IMG/VR virus record: IMGVR_UViG_3300010354_000088
Span: 1-63,218 of that record
From: a virus
DNA length: 63,218 bases
Direction: 5' to 3' (one strand)
A program made the position numbers and the translations under genes. Positions 22,701-29,834 of this stretch are shown in pieces (positions within the stretch are counted from its first letter, which is position 1; the number at the start of each line of letters is the position of its first letter). The notes beneath the pieces were generated by a model. That model saw only the letters and a program-made list of their open reading frames with translations. It was not told where the DNA came from and searched no databases.

Positions 22701-25700
22701 TTGAAGAAGCAGTAAGGAGAACCTTATGATAATCTGTAATATCAAAAATGTCTCCTTTTTTAATATTTACATATACACGTTCAAACTGAAATCCTTTGGC
22801 TGTTGTTTTATCGCCAAGCATTGTTCTTACAGAACCTTCAAGAACAGACTTGTCAATACCTGAACTAGACAATGTATTAATAAGCTCTAATCTATCAGCA
22901 TCTGTAGCTACAATAAATACAGTTTTTCCTGTAACGCCGTCTTTCTTTAAATCAGAAACAAAACTGTCAAGCTGCTCTTTTTGTGCTTTAAATTCATTTC
23001 CACGAAGTTTAACACCTTTTGTAGCATATCCACTTTCAGACTCAGAATATTGAGTAGAAGGATAAAGAATTTGAGCCTCTTTACCACCTTCAACGTAAGG
23101 CTCTCTAAATGCTTGCTGAATACGAACAATATCATAAACGCCTGAACGATGAACATCTGTAACAGGAGTTGTACGCTGAGATGTCAATCCAGGAGGAGTA
23201 AATGTTTCTCCACTTGATATTTGACTTTCATCAATAAGCTGAATAACCTTAAATCCTTTTTCTAAAGCTTGTTTATTAATAGTCTCTACTTGCTCTATTG
23301 TAAGTTCAGAAGCCTCGTCAATTACAAGAATACGGTCTTTAGTAGTATCAGTTAACTTATCTACTTTACCATTTAATACTTGTTCAAGAGATACAGATTC
23401 TTTATTTTCTGCATTTATTGATATAGACTCAATAGAGCTTTTTAGGTTTTCTACCTGACGAGAATGAGCTGCTGTAAATACAATATTAGAAAACTTAAAA
23501 GTAGTTGATTCTGCTTTTTTAACGGAATGATATATATCCATTATAGCAGGAAGCATAACTTTTGTCTTACCTACTCCGGCAAATCCAAGAACAGAAAGTG
23601 TATTTTCAAGGAAAGGAACAAGCTTAGCTGTTTTTGTTGAAACCTTAGCACCTGAAATAGAAGGATCCATTAAGAATGCAACTGATTCATAAACAGCTTT
23701 TTGCTGTTCAAAAGAAAGAGCTACATGATTAGGATTTTTAGTCTTAGAATACTCGTTCCAAGCATTGTATCTTTCCAAGAAAGATTTTGGAGATAAACGC
23801 TTGATATTGGTAATATTTTGAATAAATGTAGTATATGCATGAGCATTTAAACTAATATTATCAGATGCCAAACTAGACTCAAATTGTTGTACATCTCCGT
23901 AATACCAATATCTGTTATTTTCGTCTTTTACTTCTTTAGCTTTGGAGTTTACAGCTCCAAGAGCAAGAGGTTCAAGTTCAGTTCCTTTTTTGCCTTTAGC
24001 AAAAGTATTAGTAATATCTTTTACTAATCTTTCGTAAAGACCATTACCTTCTTTAGAATTAAAGATATCGTGTAGTTTACTTTCCGCAGATACTATATGT
24101 CCATAACTCTTATAAACAAGAGATGCAATTTCATCTTTTTTCTTATAATACTCTTCTTTTTCAGCATCAGAAGCTTCTCCACGGTTTAATTTATCATTAA
24201 GATCTTTTGCTCTATCTGCAACAGCATTTTGCTCATTTAAAGTATCAACGTATTTAATTAAATCGTCATTTGCAGACTGCAAAGCATCTTTAAAATCTTT
24301 AGAATAACCGCCAGTAATTATAGTAAGATGGTCAATAGTTCTTTGAGCTATATTATTTCTAAGATCAGCATCTCTTAATACAAAATTAGCATCAAACAAC
24401 TGTCTTGCTACAGAAGATATATTTAAAGCTTTGAATTTAAGCTTTATTGCTTTATTGAAAGACTCTACAAGTTTATTGTGTATGCTTCCTTTATTAGTAG
24501 GATCAAGATCAGATTTTAAAGGAGTAATGTTTTCATTAAGGCCGCTTACCTGATTATCAAGTTTACTATAAACAGTATCATTTATAGCAAGAATTTCAGC
24601 GTTAGATGCAATGTTATTTATAAGTTCATCAAGCATTGCAGCATCATTGGGATTAGAAAAATCGGATTGCTCCATTTTACTAAGAATATCCTCAAATGAT
24701 ACAAAACGAGGTTCTTCAGCAGTACCTCTGTTTACTGAAATATATGCATTTTCAAGAATTTGTCGTGGAGTAAGATTTCCTTTTTCAAATACCGAATTAG
24801 CATCAGCAGACATTTGTTCGTTAATAGAACCTAATTCTCTTAATGAATTAATTTTTCCTTTATATAAAGAATCAAATTCTGCTTTACTTTCACCAGGAAC
24901 GCTAAGAGCTACATCATTAATTGTAGCAGTTTCTTCATCATAATCAACTTTATATTTATCTGAAATCTCTTTCATTAATTGAGATTCCACTTCAGAATAT
25001 TTATTCTGAACTTCGTTAAGCATATTTTCAAATGCTGTCTTACCTAAAGCATCAACACCTACACGAAGATTACTATTATGAAGATTTTGTATTCTACCAA
25101 TTAATTCCGGAGTTACTCCTGCTTGCATATCAGCAAGAATAGATGTAAGCTCATTTGTATTTTCACCTCTTTGTTGTGCTATTACAGCAGGATCAATAAC
25201 CTTTTTTAAAGATTCATTTAATGCATCAACTGTATCAGAACCTACAGTAATAGCTTTATCCCCAAATTCTGTCTTAAATGAACTTACTTTAGGATTGAAA
25301 ATGTTAAATAAAGGATTTCCATCTTTATCTTTTGCTGAAAAATAATGAGCAGTAAGCATTCCGCTACGAACAGCTTTAGCTTCTACCTTGCTAATTCTTT
25401 TTTGCTTAGTAGCGTTTTCAACACGAACAGTTTCTTCAAAATCAGCTATAAGCTCAGTCTTTTTAGAAAGTTCTTTTTCAAGCTGAACACGCTCATTATC
25501 AGTAATTGTAGTGTCTTTAAGACGTTCTTGAATTTCATTTCTACGAACAATTATCTCAACAGCCTCTTTAGCAACTTGTGTAGGATCAATTACTTTATCA
25601 AGTAGTGCAGAATAAGATTTATCAAAATAATCTTTTAAATAACGTTTACCCTTGTCTTTAGCATTTTGATGCCATTGCTTAATGCCGGATTGTTCATAAA

Positions 25701-27825
25701 CACTAATGTAGCTTTCTAAAGACTTTCTTGCACTTGCGTAGTTTACATCATTTAATGATGCAGGACGCTCACCTGTAGCTGGATCTACGTCTTCAGGTTT
25801 ATATTCTTCTAAAGTAAGAGAATTGATGTTTTTATCACCAAACTCTCCAGCTTTATGCATGTTTTCAATAACATTGAAAATCTTATCTTGCTTACCAGTC
25901 ATTACATAGTCTGAAAGACTTCTGTTCTTCATAAGAAGTTCAGGATTCTTTCTTCCAGCTACATATTGATCAATACCGCCATGTAATCCCATTACAAAAC
26001 CAGTAAGGAAAGAATGACCAATACCTTCGGTAAGCTTTTCTCCTAATCCCTTTTTAGGATCATTGTATAGACCTTGACCTGTTTGAGTGTAAATTTCATC
26101 AGCATCAGGATTATCTTGTAAATACAAATAATCGCTAGTTGATGTAATAGCATTATTTACAATATGCAATGCTGCAAATTCACCCATTGAAATAATAGGA
26201 GAAGAAACAATAGGAGTTACATTTCCTGTTTTTTTAGCAAGATTGCTGATTGTCTTTAATACAGAAAACTTATTTGTACTTGCAAGTGCATTTGCACTTA
26301 ACTGAGATGCTTCTTTTCCTGTATTTTTTACAGTATTAGCTAATGTCTCTTTAAATATAGGAGCAAATGATTTTTGTACTACATTTTTAGCTTCTGCATT
26401 AGCAAATACACGTTGCCATAAAACACCTTCTCCTGGAGCAAATAATTTAGAAAATCTGCCCATTAACCCAAGTGTAGCAACCAAAGAAACTCCATATACA
26501 GCCGATGCTCTATCTTCGCTTACTCCAGCTTCTTTAGCTGCCTGGTTCATACCGTCAGCCATCATCAAACCAAAAAACACATGGTTTCCTGTTGAAGCTA
26601 TTCTTGCACCAATTTGTTGTGCAGCTATTTCAGAAGCTCCAGTAGCCTCAGCAATAGAAAGACCAGCAGGCATACTTACTCTTTTTAACAAAGCAGCTTG
26701 AGCAATAAGACCAACAAGAGATCCTGCTGTTCGCCATCCTTGCCCGTCAATACCTTGCAACTGTCTTTCAGACTCTTTAAAATAAAGCTGAGAAGACATA
26801 TTTTGCATTTGATTGCCTTTATCTTTTAACCAAGAAGGCATTACATTGGGAAGGTTAAGATTTTGAAATGCAGCATTACCTGTTGCCATTGACAACAGTG
26901 CATTAGAATTAGACATTGCTGATCCAAATGTACTCGGTACATTAAAAATCAAACTATTTAAACCTTCACCAAAAAAATCTGTAAGCCAGTTATTTCTAAT
27001 GCTTCTTGGCCCCCATAATGAACGTACAGCCGATCCTTTTAATCTATCTTCATTAGAAGCTGATTTCCAAAATGGAGTGCCAACCTCGCCTGTAATATCT
27101 CCCGTTTGATCATAATCTAATACAAGAGTTGGAACTTTAGGCATTGTTAAATAACCAGAAAATAAAGCATCTGTAAAATTTAAATCTTTAACAGCTTCTT
27201 TTTTCCATTCATCCATGGTAATCATCTTACCAAGATTAGGATCATAAACTTTACCTAAATCTTCAGCTACTTGTTCTTGAGATTTTATAGCCATAAGTTG
27301 ACCATAAGAATCAAAAGCATATCCTTTTGGTAAATAAACTTGATTTTGCTTTACAGTTTGAAATTCTTCAAATTTTCTTCCCATAGGAAGTTCTCCTTGA
27401 ATACTGTAACGCTGAGGGCGAGGATCTTCTAATTGCTTATCATTCCACGCATGATAAAGGTCTTCTTCTTTCTTTTCTTTAAAAGAATTGTAATCATTAG
27501 AAACAGTTTTCCATTGCTGTTCAAATAAATTGCGATCTCCTTTATATACATCATCTTTATAGATGTTCCAAGACTGCTCTTTATCTAAAGTAACAGTAAC
27601 AGGGCTTAATCCTTGTTTTTGACGATCATTATTTTCTTGATTTGAATATGCCCAAATATCTTCATCCTGAAGACCTCTTAACTTCAACCCAAAATAATCT
27701 TTTTTAACTACATCAGCAGCAGCAGGAGGAGCTTCGGGAGTAACAGGTATGTTAGCTACATTAGGCTGATATTTTTGATTTGTTTGATTTTGCGGATTAT
27801 TTGGATTTTGTGGAATAGGAGCCAT
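7753..27825 (-). CDS. Giant virion polyprotein: RNA polymerase, SF1 helicase, zincin peptidase
   Basis: A single 6690-codon frame. A Pro/Asn/Gln-rich N-terminus precedes hydrophobic, amphipathic segments near residues 365-480 and about 550, like membrane-active regions of ejected phage proteins. A P-loop GFAGVGKT lies at 1414-1421 and a Walker B with DEAS at 1503-1506. Motif V-like GFQFERVYV and motif VI-like LLTASSRAE follow near 1670-1700, giving a UvrD/Dda-type superfamily 1 helicase. DYDID at 4226-4230, within IIDGSDYDIDELHVY, matches the DxDxD metal-binding motif of the crAss-like phage virion RNA polymerase studied in phi14:2. HEMNHG at 5312-5317, with a downstream Glu in TREFVTEAF, is a gluzincin-type metallopeptidase motif. 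The last about 120 residues include another hydrophobic segment. Its position after two cargo-type genes fits an ejected protein that transcribes early genes. In relatives these functions are usually on separate proteins. Whether the chain is processed is unknown. Confidence 0.85.
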   Translation of the reverse strand: MAPIPQNPNNPQNQTNQKYQPNVANIPVTPEAPPAAADVVKKDYFGLKLRGLQDEDIWAYSNQENNDRQKQGLSPVTVTLDKEQSWNIYKDDVYKGDRNLFEQQWKTVSNDYNSFKEKKEEDLYHAWNDKQLEDPRPQRYSIQGELPMGRKFEEFQTVKQNQVYLPKGYAFDSYGQLMAIKSQEQVAEDLGKVYDPNLGKMITMDEWKKEAVKDLNFTDALFSGYLTMPKVPTLVLDYDQTGDITGEVGTPFWKSASNEDRLKGSAVRSLWGPRSIRNNWLTDFFGEGLNSLIFNVPSTFGSAMSNSNALLSMATGNAAFQNLNLPNVMPSWLKDKGNQMQNMSSQLYFKESERQLQGIDGQGWRTAGSLVGLIAQAALLKRVSMPAGLSIAEATGASEIAAQQIGARIASTGNHVFFGLMMADGMNQAAKEAGVSEDRASAVYGVSLVATLGLMGRFSKLFAPGEGVLWQRVFANAEAKNVVQKSFAPIFKETLANTVKNTGKEASQLSANALASTNKFSVLKTISNLAKKTGNVTPIVSSPIISMGEFAALHIVNNAITSTSDYLYLQDNPDADEIYTQTGQGLYNDPKKGLGEKLTEGIGHSFLTGFVMGLHGGIDQYVAGRKNPELLMKNRSLSDYVMTGKQDKIFNVIENMHKAGEFGDKNINSLTLEEYKPEDVDPATGERPASLNDVNYASARKSLESYISVYEQSGIKQWHQNAKDKGKRYLKDYFDKSYSALLDKVIDPTQVAKEAVEIIVRRNEIQERLKDTTITDNERVQLEKELSKKTELIADFEETVRVENATKQKRISKVEAKAVRSGMLTAHYFSAKDKDGNPLFNIFNPKVSSFKTEFGDKAITVGSDTVDALNESLKKVIDPAVIAQQRGENTNELTSILADMQAGVTPELIGRIQNLHNSNLRVGVDALGKTAFENMLNEVQNKYSEVESQLMKEISDKYKVDYDEETATINDVALSVPGESKAEFDSLYKGKINSLRELGSINEQMSADANSVFEKGNLTPRQILENAYISVNRGTAEEPRFVSFEDILSKMEQSDFSNPNDAAMLDELINNIASNAEILAINDTVYSKLDNQVSGLNENITPLKSDLDPTNKGSIHNKLVESFNKAIKLKFKALNISSVARQLFDANFVLRDADLRNNIAQRTIDHLTIITGGYSKDFKDALQSANDDLIKYVDTLNEQNAVADRAKDLNDKLNRGEASDAEKEEYYKKKDEIASLVYKSYGHIVSAESKLHDIFNSKEGNGLYERLVKDITNTFAKGKKGTELEPLALGAVNSKAKEVKDENNRYWYYGDVQQFESSLASDNISLNAHAYTTFIQNITNIKRLSPKSFLERYNAWNEYSKTKNPNHVALSFEQQKAVYESVAFLMDPSISGAKVSTKTAKLVPFLENTLSVLGFAGVGKTKVMLPAIMDIYHSVKKAESTTFKFSNIVFTAAHSRQVENLKSSIESISINAENKESVSLEQVLNGKVDKLTDTTKDRILVIDEASELTIEQVETINKQALEKGFKVIQLIDESQISSGETFTPPGLTSQRTTPVTDVHRSGVYDIVRIQQAFREPYVEGGKEAQILYPSTQYSESESGYATKGVKLRGNEFKAQKEQLDSFVSDLKKDGVTGKTVFIVATDADRLELINTLSSSGIDKSVLEGSVRTMLGDKTTAKGFQFERVYVNIKKGDIFDITDYHKVLLTASSRAESYLDIITTVPESEVVSQKVDTLFTDKSDYVEKSKEAYTEYANRQPELINEILSHTTQQVNLTREVKEPAPAVQEPPVPTASQAANNVNQQTQYSGSNPGNVVFEPVPIDSYEDYWDGDSQGGFVDQYFGKSMMGPDGNQLTVSGIKKAKNSGDVLLTVTDGVNTFEIKPQDFKQNDPILSGIKDGGIQITSIADENTPSQGKEYETLTKAVFNQNSLANARVGSLFVKMHSDAAIQDKYVKEKTNFFQKYIYSIAANSGQGRAINNYLRKIYINNLALEGSSERYQNGIYHVLDLEGVNPKIKNELFGTENPTLVNGRYFIFSHEYGFDEAYRGLDVTSVPATESPADYFNRLYSSQGLNADKLSELNINRMRFVDRVEAYRKLSGSGDNQVVDLGSIAINKVTNGNYVPEKGREMKISEITKTKKTVTKEGVESVEEQISVPKQKVNGWYPHEMEGKTVYFSDPYLIYDPSKQGLGASRIPKYTDQNGNRVFEPGYYIYYTLNPNSNNSNVGMIKIKSTQVSKADAVGFVKDYFGNTKRLEDNDTFRNNGFYEDINRFITSNRYFFDQYNTGNSLYSINKRTDVAGGKSYNNYEVQVFDPNTKTIDLKATYERMQRIQDIIEKNYDENTSPVKIRSFPSSNTTGSSKFAVNSHDQLFTDVKNVNFPQIVVSSNEVKGPSATEKTGEAPGTNNMPSHEFSSAQEDSLFDDLSEFNQKESEPSTDADPLNFVTNKQLSRDKKASNGISKLSTVFGNEQNVAGIVNTISKEIVTKSRLSRSFDPFYFQDGLSDIPQAIEMSYSAFMNKYESIKDSVYNVSDPNATEAIPTYKTPDELTWNDVVTSKSEDVRRAYIYAQLAKGKDSDFREVFDPIIKKIFPQNILLTTAEARNKFGDTDLDENIGTLDVSELTTQSSISTSATREGRNPVKGYSSQMRLILNSLDYREFSKDESGNIISRRSKTPITPENVISAFNSITKNVGFLPKGENNFDSFRRSIERAMEATQPKEGNEASNQYNILSTIYDAFFRDSFPGEFGFYDPSTQGEYSYYDWIKNPDKILERINSDAQYRDVVLPEGVSLEELFNIKRNFANYALNEFFAVSGSANQISYQNDLYIPIDGSIRVFRPKRNTVSDIKDRIAKNMTTSLFDIFDGVATIKGNKVNRVSDIYLVDYVENGEPKSMSLREHEINDLRIRQERGEIQNLKQSKTPQDGYRIDDSGIYITNKGGGEKQIIKRTATAGEFMYEFADPSDFGGNKKNVSDILEFLGISKYDISGKTINTYLYGLANKTQINGIYSEPLSYEVDSSTLARMLHDGLSKLKIGFENKDLDFDTVNIDNENTDGSSELQLPIMEWKYRQDLAIVESFNRSTSVSNYFTSPSGERKYTIQNSSFLVDRISSPYTESDLNTKISDVFINDFQNRVSQFGEAAFENNPYYNLTYQFAYNPLYNGGSQEYVVRGQYVGDGAKRASVGKGVSQYSPTEIINSNIANYIEGLASAKKDGSGTSRYGTYYQYAVPHPVTGDSSKIFYIQYSVDKKSNASPIIIKDGNVSKNQKASAQTNWDYFSYSFTRELQKLRRDQVQSLDTFVSEFQRFINQSAGTPLEAFFADPTISLALTGRLETGKEGFLSKYNRNKLDLLDNPQEVQDFIDEVINSNATVKEAFMDFLNKSSSVSEYKHYKFVDYKDSQGNVLKEFGKRVFAGNSIRYKTTDAVTGNTMDPIFLLDNYKAIQKVFADNGLDIDSVLFESNSTGTNKINNENVNKELKKIFKNAFSRRIDSYVSSLFKNQVKVDQRTKPFFTFEGENFDGNNIEKAGFVKVVKRFTPEEWTALSENEKQNYLDNYYLNRRYNDKENYTFKEYNPFYESYVLAFANHGNHITDLTIGDKNQYPSYSSYAIRSYQITTPGLHYTIKPYGIGVKATQKAAIYNDSNMKSINRIAKLLGGSKTDSTTRVDGLEFQVGIDGIIQQFSLGQNIVKNAFGHKKEIHNQNDIVTGQRILMKSSTMNLKPYRKNSREIMDIERKMMSHVNFIDNGQSITLWNKLEEFGMDDAKLVDWMFEGGSARQVSTEDGRIIDIRDTYLSRLMPTTVAKTINGASVIDINAERYGEESTFDMDYNTRLYVLDLNKEARDQKASNPTQASTTLFVGQNNYNRTAESMSAMVENVSRVSDDISKSTESSTDVKSFVADRTKVAVGNRMEILNDPRFGTNLPGLTDPVRIAFANEFNKGIKPEIKSASSNVQYPGELVEMLTLTTDIGPYKAGKRMTLAQYDKFIQKYPDAANSFTKDNEGLRAMKAYVKSGDQFVDVESFDYLKDILTPEQIAENFADVDGVMTMVKTPDITPEQRNKIVSDIKQSGGKIEPYEVVMSFTNFRKFGLDDNPNSEFYYKKFDADDFVTLRLRDGSEVMYEDLGSSPEDRRMALAGLLNQLEGSLASDVLMKDNKIELSKNGEIKDRYQFADSMANYMEAFILTRDAFINRVPASKSSSGFKGKIVAFDNDISNTILVSSKKNIIDGSDYDIDELHVYHLDLPNYGENLLMGSSSGKIEEGEYESIYQKNPVNVVIKNAIDHYNDVDNLTSVTSPVSTDQFESVYEQIRENMLKKGNVSSIQAVKFLNDVVTNTRQFESFNAGVETPGIFANGIKVYSHIYHAFSKVKGDHFNINLLGKNYRRFFNIDPVTGVDSGHLTMDSLAGLLQAAVDNGKLDLLGRLRIDPTTASAAMAMKFAGVSDMEIVEFLSDYKVSNIINDIKAGRDIDEKSRNSQKVATSWMNMAETYKARIFELNETLKITTDVKKRNEIIKSFLEEVDNISKVFGTKSRYIPRKVLKSEADKAAENQEMAEIAENGGIKITSESSAKEELELDESIEYDLNRTIEWLNDYSQKARHVADVMALGRGLSKLAKVFSVNQGVKFGDWDTYDYLENLNELVRPDEYIRFYEKRSQKAMISGIEREIDIPSEYDLAKRENDLFKSFVNTEKLINKLPNIKSFINAWVDFDNKMQKVQTVQNPVFRNLDKAFLNQARKPRFYNKDEYGSAMSARWKVISTMYLEKYGDVVGLKNRINPNEVENVGTPTGQLEFIITTHDLIRDMQTNPGKYELTPGTLVDSEGNITNSFLKDVTVEVKENQDEYINLRDLNRADESYVGKLKDDLQAIYNITGIDLGKRLSVYSIITDGGIVRKGSVMSIVNKDNLVQYDDFLNEMNVWLNTDKRLDPKASNIYADNIAMRYGGNNADRLAVHMLGNLPSITKDSNTKNDFQLNEVQDKEGRIVYKGGLIPIYRTSVNQNAKDIADFPDYVQAWTPISGHITGKSAEFTEAYSTKKYLGAFKKVKIEDPEIVQGASKENPVYRYVRIDNKVSNMLSGWTKNSVAQEVFGIDNMHKSLHIVSMNRIKDLMNTGRTSINPNEITNLFTDVGRKYNNGFYYLKNGQIVELTKFQREGKTGFSLSIKNLQSANANHSEGVSADAEFSSADIIDFAERKRFIDSANGSDISNYNRQLNIDYLGMNDQVDVLRHVSENSLYMPHALLAKAMLDSYSSKKLSIGNIEFLSEIQNPGLFSMKDRPTKMGGVWRPVKDSEGRVIKYDIFINTDEADNSVKTERFVLHEMNHGITADVLQRFEKNQKLTNDERTYAQYITKLYEYTKSKSANKDFEYPFKNTREFVTEAFTHKSFQQHLMTIPAMNPEVAKMGIKDVWREFVSAVKNFFFSTAGANIQRTPEMESVFDEIMSVSSVYLEGDSMFEIALKDTYLENQMARVFNTDAEFSKANEEKGTPNEDQLKAYYGVGFKVDKVNDNVDLVSAMARTDVRQATNDVNNENAVNQLSNAIFTGMSYSYNNHGNYRFVSNGKVYELENLNNRDQIKDIAREIISKRGEYESKIKGQFRDYLMGADPQFDKNIESNKGWIKRKFAINPNDKISLLSDSGFNSSLFDTKTFDPFVVVSERDGIKYVSLMDMTTAYLNQRLTPSGNVEYLADFISKIDPTKIYENKFSLLKTQEGMRKFNLMLLAMSMKAKDPSIVFEKMSVIKPDGFHSESYDIAFHDYLKEMEYLLKSRVVYDIMSPELKALVDNPESFKAPEVNYVKSLLSAYHDLKERYFKQAEDNNEIPSQLIDKYEDIISRIQTKAHGHDIFSADVERVIINRINEIKRYYKNDEGKIVNNEEMKYLSDALFQIKTKGQKSIEKLTDIDSLGKYSLLNYNIGNPVFDMYRTDIMSAIETGKNRYMAHMKKMNALISDINKKYVNGLNGVIGGGTTVSLTDVGYKRFDRLFIKQKATDNLGNTYDVNTYYIHNSKNPRTIEALKKYEISKEEVALGDYIVETLKEAIITKKVNSGMKREDAENQYDANWKDGMVPIMQRRASEKIFSKDWRKGLSQWASKYSNSNNFFEYVNDAAKQGGTDFMDIFSNQLGDSYLGSVDRMSKIGLFIDNGAIKVFGSTEQEIKSSIEANENQVEKNLEVVMAYYMMNHYQKQEVDKTNAVYYAAQTLMHNYESKHSDQSTEGRLTNLREYMRKMAKFNVLGQRERMKGGLKVNTGSKVVDVKYDDMIRMTGAATSVGVLGGNILADFKNLMTNTLTLQSFAVSNSIAGAKNFYGLGDVNKAIALYSTNPKLAIALAFQYKMAGMDRSNLLNNERHFKTKKYLFSDRMLYMGQFAGDYLIRTLSMMAHMNKKGVLDAYSLDKEGNLVYDETKDARIYKEGKMTEDGKLLKVELLKNMQNEGVYDGDVSVDAKLPRAFDNRLRDSVKTITDKFITGGAYDDATALTLDAHSIGTMFTMFSKYLFDKAQNLYKEGYESSAIGDYIIKDVTIDNVTKKNVVFEGEYMEGLIQSVMGIYREARKTFQGVEYDGLIDMWKKQKDIRKMNISRVLHDAAISSMFLAILPALFNNDDENQNQYWRSLMSSPIGKSMNYSMLDLISGYSPNEYYSKAKEPFFAITQAGKYAEFIAASCSLDVDQMDKAAEKAFGLYKTSQVLTGNLSTGKPKK

Positions 27826-27891
27826 AATCTAAAGAGAGATTTTAGAACCGAAAATTAATAAAATTTGATCAAACAAGACTTACTTAATAGC

Positions 27892-29823
27892 TTATTTGAT
27901 ATTTGGAGTATTTTGATAAGAACCAGCACCTTGAGATTGCTCAACCTGTTGATTTACAAAGCTATTAAATGCATCTTGTAAGACTTGTTGCTGATAATCT
28001 ACATTTCCCTGAAACTGCTTATCTGTTTTAGCTTGATATCCCATGAACGCATTTGCCGGAATACTTACTGTTCCTTTCCAATCTTCTCCACTTTCATATA
28101 TACCAGCAGCTTCTCCAGAACCAGAAGTAGAATCGTAAATTCCCAAACTATACCAAGAAGAACTTGTAATTGGCTCTTTTTCACCAGTTTCAGGATTTAC
28201 AATTTGATAATTACCAGTACGATCTTCATCTCCAAAATTTACATTAACATCCATGTAAAGTTGTGGGCCATATTTTGTAAGATTAGCTTTATCTGCTTCA
28301 GTTAATTCTTGACCTGATTGTTCTTTTGCTTTGGCAGCGTCATAAAGAGCTTGTTCAGATTTATTTATATTTCTCCATTGTCCATTTTGATCTTGAACCA
28401 TTGGTGATTTGTAAGAAAATCCAGCAATACCTTCAACCATTGGATTTACTTTATCTGTTGTATTTAATACAGTTCCATTTATCATCATTCCTGTATTACC
28501 AAAAACTTGAGTAAGAACTTTAGGAGATTGCTGTAACTGTGCATTTAAATCTCCATAAGCATCATTTACTGCTTTTCCATAAAACTGCCCTCCTGTTTCA
28601 GGTTTTAAAGTAAATGTTCCATCTCCATTATCAACATATCTATTATAACCAACACCTTCAGCCGAAGCAGATATTTGTCCATTTAAAAGTAATTGAGTAA
28701 AACCAAGTTCTTCTTGTTTTTTATCTCCATATCCAAGACCTTCTGCTGTTCCTAAAACATCATATGTTTGCTCATAAGAACTCGATGTAGCTTCAAATGG
28801 TTTGGTTCCCTGACTAACTCTGTCAATAGTATAAGCATCAATTACTTGTTGACGATATGCTGTATCAGAATCAAATTTATCGTAATCTACCGTTTCTGAT
28901 TTAAATGTAATTTTTCCATCTTTGCTTTCCACTGGCATACTAACAGAAACAGCTCTTTTGCCTTCTCTTCCATCGTAGATTTCATTCAAAATGCCATCTT
29001 TTGCATCTTGAGAAAGATTGTTATACAAAACACCAACTGCTGCATTTAACTGTTCTTTATTTGAAGAATATCCTTGCTTTACATAAGTAATATAATTGTA
29101 AGCATCATATCCTTGCATTACATCTGATCCATAATAATATTGACCAGTATTAGGATCATATTTAGGAGTAAGACCTTTATTTTCACTAGATGTAGATTTA
29201 GCTTTTTCATATAATGCAAACATTTCATTGTTTACAGTTTTGCTATCTCCACGGGTATAGTTAAAATCCATAGCAAGAAGCTCACCTGTCTGAGGATCAT
29301 AAGCTCTGTCTTTTGCCCTCATTTGAAGCATATCTTCATTTGTGGCAGATCTAATGTTTCCGTTTTTATCTTTAAAATAAATAGGCTTCCCATCTGTGCC
29401 AAGATACCTTACATTGGATTTGCCTTCTTGTGTAACAGAAGCACTTGCACCTTGAAACCTTTTTTTATTTGTTTCTCCCATTTCAAGGTTATATTGTGTA
29501 ATATTTAATCCAGCAATATCCTTTTTACCTTCTTCAGAATTAGCATAAATACCCCACAATCCACCATATTTTTCAACGCCTTTTTTAATGTCATACATAC
29601 TTTTTTTGTACATTAATTCAAGAACATCTTTTTGACCCGGAAGAGCGTCTGCTTTAAACTCAGGAAGTTCTGGCTTTGCTGTAAGTCTTTTAGCTAAATC
29701 AGCATCAGCAGCTTCTTTCTTTTTGTAGTAATACTCTAAAGGGCCTAAATCAAGGCCTCCAGATGTATCTGCTGTAAGAAAAAGGGGGCTTGATGATTCC
29801 CCCATGGTATTAAATAATGCCAT
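27892..29823 (-). CDS. Probable cargo (ejected) virion protein
   Basis: A 643-residue soluble-looking protein rich in Gly, Asp, Asn, Gln and Tyr. There is no signal peptide, cysteine cluster or recognisable enzymatic motif. The N-terminus (MALFNTMGESSSPLFLTADT) is mildly hydrophobic; the region around residues 25-95 looks helical and Lys-rich; the Gln-rich C-terminus (QQQVLQDAFNSFVNQQVEQ) looks like a flexible tail. It lies between the 783-residue protein and the giant polymerase gene. In crAss001 the equivalent place holds the cargo proteins packed in the capsid and tail barrel. I assign cargo by position only. Confidence 0.55.
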   Translation of the reverse strand: MALFNTMGESSSPLFLTADTSGGLDLGPLEYYYKKKEAADADLAKRLTAKPELPEFKADALPGQKDVLELMYKKSMYDIKKGVEKYGGLWGIYANSEEGKKDIAGLNITQYNLEMGETNKKRFQGASASVTQEGKSNVRYLGTDGKPIYFKDKNGNIRSATNEDMLQMRAKDRAYDPQTGELLAMDFNYTRGDSKTVNNEMFALYEKAKSTSSENKGLTPKYDPNTGQYYYGSDVMQGYDAYNYITYVKQGYSSNKEQLNAAVGVLYNNLSQDAKDGILNEIYDGREGKRAVSVSMPVESKDGKITFKSETVDYDKFDSDTAYRQQVIDAYTIDRVSQGTKPFEATSSSYEQTYDVLGTAEGLGYGDKKQEELGFTQLLLNGQISASAEGVGYNRYVDNGDGTFTLKPETGGQFYGKAVNDAYGDLNAQLQQSPKVLTQVFGNTGMMINGTVLNTTDKVNPMVEGIAGFSYKSPMVQDQNGQWRNINKSEQALYDAAKAKEQSGQELTEADKANLTKYGPQLYMDVNVNFGDEDRTGNYQIVNPETGEKEPITSSSWYSLGIYDSTSGSGEAAGIYESGEDWKGTVSIPANAFMGYQAKTDKQFQGNVDYQQQVLQDAFNSFVNQQVEQSQGAGSYQNTPNIK

Positions 29824-29834
29824 TTTTCTTTTTA

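Noticed and set aside
7753-27825. Plus-strand ORFs inside the giant gene
   Set aside because: They are antisense shadows of a continuous 6690-codon frame, with low-complexity Ser/Ile/Phe-rich translations and no leaders.
27864-27873. TTTGATCAAA palindrome before the giant gene
   Set aside because: A ten-base palindrome is expected by chance in AT-rich sequence, and there is no promoter-like pair around it.
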